A stretch of DNA of 64,000 nucleotides, from positions 4,454,110 to 4,518,109 of the forward strand of contig NC_035169.2 of the NCBI RefSeq assembly GCF_001659605.2, in the 5' to 3' direction. Origin of the DNA: Manihot esculenta (taxonomy: Eukaryota > Streptophyta > Magnoliopsida > Malpighiales > Euphorbiaceae). The notes under the pieces are model-generated. The model saw only the letters and a program-made list of their open reading frames with translations, did no database searches and had not been told where the DNA came from. Positions within the stretch are counted from its first letter, which is position 1. Every line of letters starts with the position of its first letter. A program made the translations under genes and the position numbers. Below are positions 24,401 through 36,400 of the stretch, in pieces.

Positions 24401-27400
24401 GTTTATTTACTGCATTGCTTTGGTTCTTGCCGTGTGCTGTTGACATTTATCTTATTTGAGGATGAAACATCTTTATCTCAATTTGTTGGGCATTTTTAGA
24501 AAGATAAAATTTTAAAACTTGTGAACATGAAATTAGAATACATTAACTAGTTCACTATTTTAATTGTTCAGCAAGGGAAATTTTTTCATTGCTCATACAA
24601 TGTGATGGTGCTCAAGTTACTAAAAAGGATCAATTAAGCTCATATTGGCGATCATGTCACAAAATTTTAAGGCACTAATTCTTGACTGGGGGACATAGGA
24701 CTGAACCCAATTAGCCATATCACCTGGTAAGTTTTTATTATAAGAAAAAGAAAGAAGGGAAGAAACCAGATCAGGAAAATAACTAAACGGCTACACCTTT
24801 ACTTAATTTTTACAACTCTTACATAATGCATGGTGAATATTTATAATGAGAAAACCAAAATATAAATCCATAAATTTAGAAAGGAGATACTTAATTCCTA
24901 AATTAAGGTGTAATTTTCTTTTTAATTTAAAGAGAATCTCATTAATTTTTACACTCTTCCTTGATGAGATTCTTATTGAATCTATTATAAGAAGCAAATA
25001 TGATGATATAGAAAGTAAATATGGACATATTCATTAGTGCAAGAGCTTACTCCTTTTCTTTGAGCAATTGGTTTATTTATATCATCAATGGACTCAAGAT
25101 TTAGGGATGACTCGCCAAATGGAGGAGAGAAATATTCATGACAGTGAGTAGACTGCACAATGACTTTTTCTGTTTTTGTTTTGTCTCTTCTTGAGTATCT
25201 CCTTAAATCTAATTTATCCAAACATCCAATTTGGTCACCAATAATCTCCGCTGTATAGTACTTTCTTGATCACCAATAGTACATAGTAGTATCCGTAAGA
25301 TGTTATAGAGTTATAAGACTAGAATCATCTCTTCTCTCTCATTATCCTCCCCTGAAGAGGTGATGGGTAATACTGAAGTAAGGTTCAGTCTCTCTAAACG
25401 AAACATCCTTACTGACAAAGTATTTTATAGATGGAGGGTGGTAACACTTGTAACCCTTCTGGACTCAAGATTCAGGGATGACTCGCCAAATGGAGGAGAG
25501 AAATATTCATGACATTGAGTAGACTGCACTATGGCTTTTTCTGCTTTTGTTTTGTCCCTTTTTGAGTATCTCCTTAAATCTAATTTATCCAAACTTCTAA
25601 TTTGGTCACCAATAATCTCCCCTGTATAATACTCTCTTGATCACCAATAGTCTCCCCTGAATAGTAGTCTCTGTAAGATGTTATAGAGTTATAAGACTAG
25701 AAATCATCTCTTCTCTCTCATTATCCTCCCCTGAAGATGTGATGGGTAGTACTGAAGTAAGGTTCAATCTCTCTAAACGAAACATCTATACTGACAAAGT
25801 ATTTTATAGATGGAGGGTGGTAACACTTGTAACCCTTCTGCGCGGGAGACTACTCAATAAACACACATTTAAGAGCCCTCGAATCAAGCTTTCCGTCTAC
25901 GCTAGTATGAAGAAAACACGTGCATCCAAACACCTTTGGTGGAAGAAACAGTATAAGCATTTTTCTCTTGCAACACCTCTAAAGGGCTTTTAAATGCAAG
26001 AGCTTTGAGAGGCATTTTATTAATGAGATAAATTGCGGTAAGACTGGATCTCTCCAATAGGTTTTTGGAAGATTCATGGTGAAAAGGAGAGATCTGGCTA
26101 CTTCTAATAGGTGCTTATTTTTTCTTTTAGCAACACCGTTTTGGGCACTAATGAAAGGACAACTAGTTTGATATAATATCCTATTAGACTCCAGATAAGA
26201 AGAAAAACGTCCATCCATGTACTCTGTGCTATTATCAATTCTCAAAACTTTTATCTTAATATCAAATTGAGTATAAACCATCTTGTGAAAATATTAAAAG
26301 CATGAAAACACATCATTCTTTGCCTTTATCAAATAAACTCAAGTCATACGTGTGCAATAATCAATAAAAGTAACAAACTAACGATTACCAGATAGACCGT
26401 TTGAGTAGGTCCCTAAACATCATAATGGATGGTCACAAAAGGATCATACTCCAATTGTTATTTGAGGGATAAGAGGTTTTTGTATGTTTAGCATACTCAC
26501 AAGCATCACAAACTAAAGAATCACACTGAGCCTTGCCAACATATATAAGTCATCGTGCAGTCTACCATTGCTAATTCTCTTTCCAGTTTGAAGGTCTTGA
26601 ATAATACAATGGTCAAGAAAAAATTTAATTTTACAGTTAACAAAATAACAGGGAAACGAGCATCATAAAGAACAGACGATAACTTGATATTTGGAGTATA
26701 AACAATAAAATATGTTCCAGAGATAGGAGTGGAAGAACCATCTTCAATTCTGACAGTGTCTTTTTGTAGACATGGAAAATAATTAAGAAAGCCTTCAGAG
26801 GAGCCCGTCATATGTCTATTTGCATCAGAATCAATAATCCATAAAGCAGAACCAAGAGACGAAATAAAAGTATTATCAAAAGTGCTTACATTATCCACAC
26901 AAGTCATTGCCATATCAAGCAAAAATTACCCTTTTTTGTTACAAACATTGAAAAGTTACTGTTATTGAAGAAAAAAATAGCAAAAATTACCCTTTTTTGT
27001 TACAAACATTGAAACGTTACTGTTATTGAAGAAAAAATTAGTGTTCACAGGTGTTATAAGTTATAGAAAGTAAATAGTTAATATAAGAAGTAAATATTGA
27101 TAGATGGGTCAGTTGCTTAATCTTAGGGATTCTATAATCATAGGCTTGATTTTCCTTCCAGTTTAGATACAGTCTCTCATGTATAAATAGGTTGTAATCT
27201 CTATTGTGAAGTACAACAAATATTATCCTTCTACATGGTATCAGAGCATTTCTCGTAGAGATTTAATTTTTTTCTCTCTCGTCAAATTAAAATTTTTTTT
27301 TTTTGGAGACTAGGGCTATGTTCATTTGGGTTACCCATAAAGATAACATTTGGATCTCACTGTCGTTAGAGTTGCCACACTGTCCCCTTGTCAGATCTGA

Positions 27401-30400
27401 GGTTTGTTTGCCGTTCGGGTGTTGGGTGGAGGTGTTTTAGGTACTATTCATATTCAGGGGGTACTGTTCATCGGCACTATTCACGGGTACTGTTCATCGG
27501 TATTGTTCACGCCGGGTACTATTTTCTGATCTGTGTTTCTTTTGTTGCTATCGTTTTGGGTTGGTTGTCCTTATAGTTGAAGTTAAAACCACCACCGTAA
27601 CTGATGTGATTCCTATGATGACTAAAATCACGGAACACAAATTGAATGGATCTTCCGATCAGGAAATTTTGATATCTGCAGATGAGTATGCACAATTCAT
27701 CTAATACCAAGCATCTCTAATATCCTCTAATTCCTCCTCTATCATTGCAATTGCCGAATCAGGTAACTATACTGCATGTCTTGTGTCTTCATCCTCCAAA
27801 TGGGTTATTGATTCTGGTGCTACCGATCATATGTTAGGTAATTCTACCCTTTTGTCCAATCTTGAGTCTCATACATTGTCTTCTTATGTTACTCTTGCTG
27901 ATGGCACTAAATCTTCTGTTATGGGTTCTGGTCATGTCAACTTAACCCCTTCTCTTTCTGTATCCTCTGTGTTATGTCTCCCTAAGTTCGCATTTAATTT
28001 GCTTTCCGTGAGTAAACTCGTGCATTGAATTGTTGTGTCTCGTTCTTTCCTTATCACTATGTTTTTCAGGATCTTTCGACGAAGCAGATTATTGGTAGAG
28101 GGAGTGAGTCAAAGGGTCTTTACGTCTTGGATCAGCAACTACCTCGATCTCTGGTATGCTCCACGCATTTAACACCTTTTGATGTTCATTGTCGTTTGAG
28201 CATCCTTCTCTCTCGGCTTTGAAGAAGTTATATCCACAGTTTCATTCTTTGTCTATTCTAGATTGTGACTCTTGTCAATTTGTCAAACATCATTGTTTAC
28301 CTACACTGTCTAGAGTTAATAAACGGGCTTCGTCCCCCTTTGAGTTAGTCCATTCAGATGTTTGGGGTCCTTGTCCTATTGTGTCTAAGTCTGGCTTTAA
28401 GTATTTTGTTACTTTTGTTGATGATTTCTCTCATACTACTTGGTTATTTTTAATGACGAGTCGTTCAGAATTATTTTCTATTTTTTGTGCATTTTATGCT
28501 GAAATCCAAACCCAATTCAATACTTCCATCCGTATATTGCAAAGTGATAATGCTAAAGAGTATCTCTCTAGGGAATTTCAATCTTATTTGTTACAAAAAG
28601 GGATTCTTCATCAGTCCTCTTGTGTTGCCACTCCTTCACAAAATGGAGTTGCTGAAAGAAAAAATCGACATCTTCTTGAAGTAGCCAGAGCCCTCTTATT
28701 CCAAATGAAGGTACCTAAATGTTTTTGGGCTGATGCTGTATCCACTGCTTGTTTTTTTATCAATCGCATGCCTTCCTCCATCCTTCATGGTGATATCCCT
28801 TATAACATTTTGTTTCCTATTGAGCCACGTATCTTTGGTTGTACTTGTTTTGTTCGTGATGTTCGTTCACAGGTTACTAAATTGGATCCCAAATCACTCA
28901 AATGTGTCTTCCTTGGCTACTCTCGACGTCAGAAAGGGTATCGTTGTTTTTCTCCTGATCTGAATCGGTATCTTGTGTCTGCGGATGTAACATTCTTTGA
29001 ATCCACTCCGTTTTTTCTGCCATCATCTGTTTATAACACCCAGGAGGAGGAAGATGACCTCTTGTTATACACTGTTTGCTCTCTGTCTCCTCAGACTACT
29101 CCTACACCTTTTGCTCATGTGCCAGGTCGTCCTCCCATCTTTCATGTGTATTCCAGACGCTTAGAGGACTCTGACTCCGATCCTGCTCCCACTGATCCTT
29201 CACTGTCTGATTTGGATTTGCCCATTGCTCTTCGCAATGGTAAACGTACTTGCACTTATCCTATTTCATCTTGTTTCTCTTATGATCAATTATCCTCCTC
29301 TTCTCGTTGTTTTGTCACTGCTTTAGATTCTATTTCAATTCCCAAAACTGTTATTGAGGCTTTGTCCCATCCTGGTTGGCGTGCTGCAATGGAAGAGAAA
29401 ATGATGGCCCTTGACACTAATGGTACTTGGGAGTTGATGTCCTTGCCCCCAGAAAAGCGGGCTATTGGGTGCAAATGGGTGTTCGCAGTGAAAGTAAACC
29501 CTGATGGATCTATTGCTCGCCTCAAGGCCCGTTTAGTGGCCAAAGGTTATGCACAAACTTTTGGAGTTAACTATTCTGATACATTCTCCCCAGTTGCCAA
29601 GCTCGCATATGTCCGATTGTTTATTTCCTTAGCGGCTACTCATGATTGGCCTTTGCATCAACTGGATATTAAAAATGCTTTTCTTCATGGTGATCTTCAG
29701 GAGGAGGTTTATATTAAGTAACCACCTGGTTTTGTTGCTCAGGGGGAGTCAGGTAAGGTTTGTAGACTTCGAAAATCCCTTTATGGCTTGAAACAGAGTC
29801 CTTGGGCATGGTTTGGCAGGTTTAGTGAGGTGGTCCAACAGTTTGGAATGAAGATGAGTAAGTGTGATCACTCAGTGTTTTATAGAACTTCTGATAGTGT
29901 AATAATTATGCTTGTAGTATATGTGGATGATATCGTTATTACAGGAAGTGACATTGCTGGCACATCCCTAAAAGAATTTCTTAAAACACAGTTTTATACA
30001 AAGGATTTGGGTTCCTTGAAATATTTCTTGGGAATCGAAGTTATGCGGTGTAAGAAAGGCATCTTCTTATCTCAAAGAAAATATGTTCTTGATTTGTTGG
30101 CAGAAACAGGAAAATTGGGTGCTAAGCCTTGTAGTGCCCCAATGACCCCTAACCTTCAACTTACCACAGAAGACAGTGAGCCATTTGCAGATCCTGGAAG
30201 GTATAGAAGATTAGTTAGCAAGCTGAATTATTTGACGGTGACTCGTCCTGATATTGCATATTCAGTGAGTGTGGTAAGTCAGTTTATGTCTTCTCCTACT
30301 ATTGCTCAGTGGGATGCTCTGGGACAGATTCTTTGTTACCTTAAAGGGGCCCCAGGGCGAGGCCTATTCTATGGTAACCATGAGCACTCAAATATTGAAT

Positions 30401-33400
30401 GCTTTTATGATGCTGATTGGGCAGGCTCGAAAGTTGATAGGAGGTCAACTGCTGGGTATTGTGTTTTTATGGGAGGTAACTTGGTCTCATGCAAAAGTAA
30501 GAAGCAAAATGTGGTCTCCCGTTCTAGTGCTGAATCTGAATATCGAGCCATGGCACAAGCCATTTGTGAAATCTTGTGGGTACGTCAACTGTTGAAAGAA
30601 GTTGGGTTCACAAATTCGGTGCCTGCTGAGTTGTGGTGTGATAATCAAGCAGCTATCCACATTGCCTCCAATCCAGTATTTCACGAGAGGACTAAACACA
30701 TCGAGATTGATTGTCATTTTATTCGTGAAAAGATCCAACAAAAGATAATATCAACAGGACATATCCGAACTGGAGAACAATTAGGAGATTTTTTCACTAA
30801 AGCTCTAAATGGGACTCGAGTTGATTATATATGTAACAAGTTGGGCATGATTAATATTTATGATCCAACTTGAGGGAGAGCGTTATAAGTTATAGAAAGT
30901 AAATATGTTAATATAGAAAGTAAATATTGATAGATGGGTCAGTTGCTTAATCTTAGGGATTGTATAATCATAGGCTTGATTTTCCTTCCTGTTTAGATAC
31001 CGTCTCTTATGTATAAATAGGTTGTAATCTCTATTGTGAAATACAACAAATATTATCCTTCTACAACAGGCAAAAAGGGAAGAGTCTAGGCAGATCAGAT
31101 GCGCAACTTGCGACTTGAAGATGAGTCTGCAAAAAGAATCACTGCCGAAAAAAACCACCGGAAAATGTCTCATACGCCAAAAAAAAGTGAACCAAGTCAT
31201 GGGTTCCGGATAGCCGTCAAAAAAGACCACTAGAAAATGTTACATGCGCCAGCACATGGGAGAGACGCGTAATCTTGAGACGGCGCGTGGCTTCATGCGT
31301 GTGACCGGACGGTGACGACAATGACGAGGGGAATGGCCCGGAAATTGGATGGGCTTTCCTTTGGGATGGGTGGTGTCGAACAACTCTCTTGATATAGTAG
31401 CCTAGAAGCTTGACCTATTAGTTAACCCTAACTTTTTTGTGACAGGTTTGAAATTTATGCCAATTAAGGTGGCAAAACTTTAATACCATGAAGAATTTTG
31501 AAATGAATTTTTTATTCTATTTCAATTGAATTAATCTTTACAAGATTTGAGTATTTATATACAAATAATCAACTTAAATTATGAATATTTACAATAAGAA
31601 TAAAATCTCTATAATCAATCCTAATTGGTCAACAATACTACTTACAAGAGTACATAATAGGTAACAAATTAAATCAATCCCCTAATTTTAGCCTAATCGT
31701 AATTTAAGCACCTAATGCACACTATCATGGAAAATCTTGACTATTTACAAAAATTATCTCAATAGTGTTATTTTGTGAATTTTGAAGAAATTCACAGTAG
31801 TAGTGCCGGACGCAGTACAGTCCAATACGCCAACATTCCATCCAAGTATAATACTGTTATTGATACATTATCCCTCCCTTGTTCATCCATTTAAATATGG
31901 ATATGGAGTCATATACTAATAAGGTGGCATTCTCATTGTGCTCCACTGATTGATGCCTGTTGGTTCTTGGAAGTGTACAATGATTGCCAATCATTTGCAA
32001 CCTGGGTCACAGTTGTGGTTCTAAAATGTATTGCCTGATTATCCCTTTCTTCTACAGAATCTTTTGGGAGTCGAAGAAATTTGAAGGAAAAACTGAAATG
32101 GTAGAGCCATGGTATGGAACTGCCTACAGTATTGAGAAAATCACCACCTGCGCAATTCAGGTTAGTGATGGATTTGGCTTTTGTGATCGCATTCAACATA
32201 ATGATAACTAGTGAAAAAGTAATGTTATTTGGATATACTTAATAGTTTGTCTTGTTTGTTGCTGACTAAATTGCATATTTTTCTACATTAGGGAAAAGAA
32301 ATTTTGCACTAAAGTAATGTCTGATTGCAGGAATGGATGCTGTCTGCTCCTGTTGTAAATCTGCATTTACCAGAACCTAATGTGTTTATCCCTACTGATT
32401 TATCACTAAAAACTGCTCAAGAGAAGGTCTGATCAGATATCTGATTCCACCTGTATATTTTTTGCTAGTAGTTTCTGATTTGATGGACCTTTAAAGCAGG
32501 TCAAATTTCCAGTTCTTTTAAGAAAGTCATCCTTATCTTCTTTGTGGTACAAGCCCGACACAATGTTCTCTACACCCAAGGCATATGTTAAGATAGATTT
32601 CAGTTGTCCCCATGCTGGCAGCTCTCCTGATGCTGAAGTTCTAACTGATATGTTCACTCGATTGTTAATGGATTATTTGAATGAATATGGTAAGATGAAT
32701 CAAACTTGAGTTTACCTCAGTGAAGAGAGAGATTTACATTCTCTTTTGAATTATTTTGTTTTAAATTGCAATAGTTTTTTATTTAATGGTCGTCCGAACC
32801 CAAAAATAAAAATTGTTTTTCATAAATCTCTTTTAAAATGTTAGTTGCAGCTTAATTTGTTTTGTATGTTTCAGCTTATCATGCACAGATTGCTGGTCTA
32901 TATTATGGCATTACAAACACTGACAGTGGCTTTCAGGTAGTAATCAAACTTCTTATTATGTCTGTGGTGGAGGGGGAAATATAAAACTGAAAATCTTCTT
33001 TCTTCCCTAGTTATTTCCCTGCCCCCCCACCCGGCTTCCCTTTTCTTTTTGTGTGCTTTTGTAATGAATTGCAATCTTCAAAGTTTTCATGATATTATAA
33101 TCATTTTGTGCTGTGATGCACTCTTTTTTTTCCCCTTCTCTCTCTCTCTTGTGTTTGAGGGGGATATTGATTATGAATATACTTACGTGCTGTTTATATC
33201 TGCTTCTTTAGGTGACTGTGGTTGGTTATAATCACAAACTGAGGATCTTACTGGAAGCAGTTATTGAAAAGATTGCAAAATTTAAAGTTAATCCTGAAAG
33301 ATTTTCTGTGATCAAGGTAATGATTAAGGATTCACATTCTTCATTGATCTGTAGTTTCCAGCATTATCAAATTTCTCACTGGTGCTCTTTTGAAAGGTGC

Positions 33401-36400
33401 GTCCTTTTGAATCAATTGTCAAAGTAGTGAGAATTTTCTGTGTTCATAATGCTGTACTGAATCAGGACAGTGATCCTTTTAAAGCTCAAATCCTTGAGGA
33501 GCCCAAAATACTTTGTTTTGAACTGTGTTTTGAGAAATTCTTATAGAGATGTAATGTTGACAACATTACTTTCTGTGATAAAACACTCAGTGATCATACT
33601 TACTCATCTGTATTCTAAACTGTTAGACCACCTCATTGTACCTGTCAAACCATGCTCAAGGACTCTGTTTCAAGCCACAAAGGAATTTTCAAAGTTTACA
33701 AATCTTGCCTAACTTCCCCTGAGCAACAAAACAACCAGGTGGTTGCTCAATACAAACTTCCTCCTAAAGGTCACCATGGTGAAAAAAAAAAAATTAATAT
33801 CCAGTTAATGCAAAGGTCAATCATTTGTAGCTGCCAAGGAAACGAACAATTAAACAGATGCGAATTTAGCAACCAAAGAGAAGATATCAGAATAGTCAAC
33901 TCCATAAGTTTGAGCATAACCTTTGGCCCTAAACGGGTTTAAGGCGAGCAACAGATCCATCAGGGTTTATTTTTATGGGAAACACCCACTTACACCCAAT
34001 AGCCCGCTTTCATAAAGGAAAGGACACCAACTCCCAAGTACCATTAGTGTTTATGGCTATCATTTTCTCTTCCATAGCAACGTGCTAATCAGAGTGGGAT
34101 AAAGTCTCGATAATAATTTTAGGGATTGAAATAGAATATAAAACAGTGGCAAAATGACAAGAGAAGAATTACCATAAAAGATGAAATAGGATGAGTGCAA
34201 GTACGTCTACCGTTGCGAAAAGCAATGGGCAGATCCAAATCAGATGGTGACGAATTGGTGAGGGCAAGGTGTCCGCCGACGAAGAAGCTGATAGCGGAGC
34301 AGAGTCAGAGTCCTTTAGGCGTTTGGAATAAACATTAAAAATGGGAGGGCGACCTGACATGAGCTGAAGATGCAGGAAGATTCTGAGGGTGAGACAAAGA
34401 GCGAACAGTGTATACCAAGAGGTCATCTTCCTTCCCTGTGTGTCATAAACAGATGATGATGGAAAGAACAGAGTGGACTCAAAAAATGTTACATTAGCAG
34501 ACACAAGGTACTGATTAAGATGAAGAGAAAAACAAGGATACTCTTTTTGAAGCCGAGAGTAGCCAAGAAAGACACATTTGAGTGATTCGGGATCTAATTT
34601 AGTAATATGTGGACGAACATCACGAACAAAATAAGTACACCCAAAGATACATGGTTAATAGGAAATAAAGATTTAGTGAGAAACAAAATGTTATAAGGGA
34701 TATCACCATAAAGAATGGAGGACGGCATGCGATTGATTAAAAAATGTTAAATTTGGATCAGATCTAACTCACCCCAAAAGCTAGCTCAAGGGGGAGGATT
34801 GCCTATGACTCATATAAGGGGCACATTACCCCTTTCCACAATTGATGTGGGATTCAACACATCCCTTCCCGCTCAGAATTTTACTGGTGCGTGACATTCA
34901 TGGGAGGCCCAACATCGGATGGAGAGGCTCTGATATCATGTTAAATTTGGGTCAGGCCTAACTCACCCCAAAAGTTAGTTCAAGGGGGAGGATTGCCTAT
35001 GACTCATATAAGGAGCACATTACTCCTTATCCCCAGAATTTTTACCATTGCGTGACATATTTATAGGAGGTCCCACATCGGATGGAGAGGCTCTGATACC
35101 ATGTTAAATTTGGGTCAGGCCTAACTCACCCCAAAAGCTAGCTCAAGGGGGATGAGTGCCTATGGCTCATATACTTTCCACAACCGATGTGGGATTTAAC
35201 ACACCCCCCTCACGCCCAGAATTTTACTGGTGCGTGACATATTCATGGGAGACCCAACATCAGATGGGGATGCTCTGATACCATATTAAAGTTGGGTCAG
35301 GCCTAACTCACCCATCACCCAAAAGTGAGTTAGGCCTAGCCCAAATTTAATATGGTACCAAAGCCTCCCCATCCGATGTTGGGCAGGGTGAGTTAGGCCT
35401 GGCTCAAATTTAACATGGTATCAGAGCCTCCCCATCTGAGATTAGGCCTCCCATAAATATTTCACACACCAGTAAAATTCTAGGCGTGAGGGGGGTGTGT
35501 TGAATCCCACATCGGTTGTGGAAAGGGGTAATGTGCCCCTTATATGAGTCATAGGCAATCCTCCCCTTGAGTTAGGTTTTGGGGTGAGTTAGGCCTGACC
35601 CAAAATTTAACAAAAAATAAGCAGTGGACACTGCATCGGTCCAAAAGCATTTAATGACTTTCATTTGGAATAAGAGAGCTCTAGCTACTTCAAGAAGATA
35701 TCGATTTTTTCGTATGGCAACCCCATTCTGTGAAGGAGCGTCAACATAGAAAGACTGATGAAGAATCTCTTTTTGTGGCAAATAAGATTGAAATTTTCCA
35801 AAAAAATATCCTTTAGCATTATCACTTTGCAATATTCCAATAGAATATTGAATTAAGTTTGGATTTCAGCATAGAAAGCACAAAAAATAGAGAATAATTA
35901 TGAACGACTCTTCATTAAAAATAATCAAGTAGCGCGAGAGAAATCATCAACAAAAGTAACAAAGTATTTAAAGTCAGATTTAGACACAATAGGACAAGGA
36001 CCCAAAACATCTGAATGTACTAACTCAAAGGGGGGACAAAGCCTGTTTATTAACTCGAACACTATAGGTAAACAATGATATTTGATAAATTGACACGAAT
36101 CACAATCTAAAACAGATAAAGAATGAAACTGTGGACATAACTTATTCAAAGCAGAGAGAGAAGGATGCCCTAACCGATGATGAACATCAAAAGGAGTGAA
36201 ACTCGTGGAACATGCACGAGATCTAGGTAGTTTCTGATCCAGGATGCAAAGACGCTTTGACTCACGTCCTCTACTAGTAATCTGCTTTTTCGAAAGATCC
36301 TAAAATACACAATAATCAAGAAAGAACAAGACACAACAATTTAGTGCATGAGTAAGTTTACTAATGAAAAGCAAATTAAAGGAGAAATTAAAAAGGCATA

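Larger units (their letters stand above)
25037..31634 (-). mobile_element. Copia family X element X2, 3'-truncated and interrupted by copia B2
   Basis: The left part (25,037-27,051) and right part (31,066-31,634) are two halves of one minus-strand X element split by copia B2. The right half holds the 5' LTR (31,489-31,634, matching the X1 LTR at 20,314) and the leader (31,071-31,488, matching 19,930-20,300). The left half holds protease-like (26,521-26,922), integrase (25,979-26,281) and the linker (25,040-25,840). Reverse transcriptase, RNase H and the 3' LTR are missing. The left edge is approximate. Confidence 0.8.

Noticed and set aside
29286..29543. 85-codon minus-strand frame
   Set aside because: It is antisense to the copia B2 reverse-transcriptase region, whose plus-strand reading is clear.
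34745..35612. DNA transposon with long terminal inverted repeats
   Set aside because: The same unit at 23,551 has a primer site and purine tract between direct LTRs, so it is a TRIM. The inverted ends come from opposite-facing copies.
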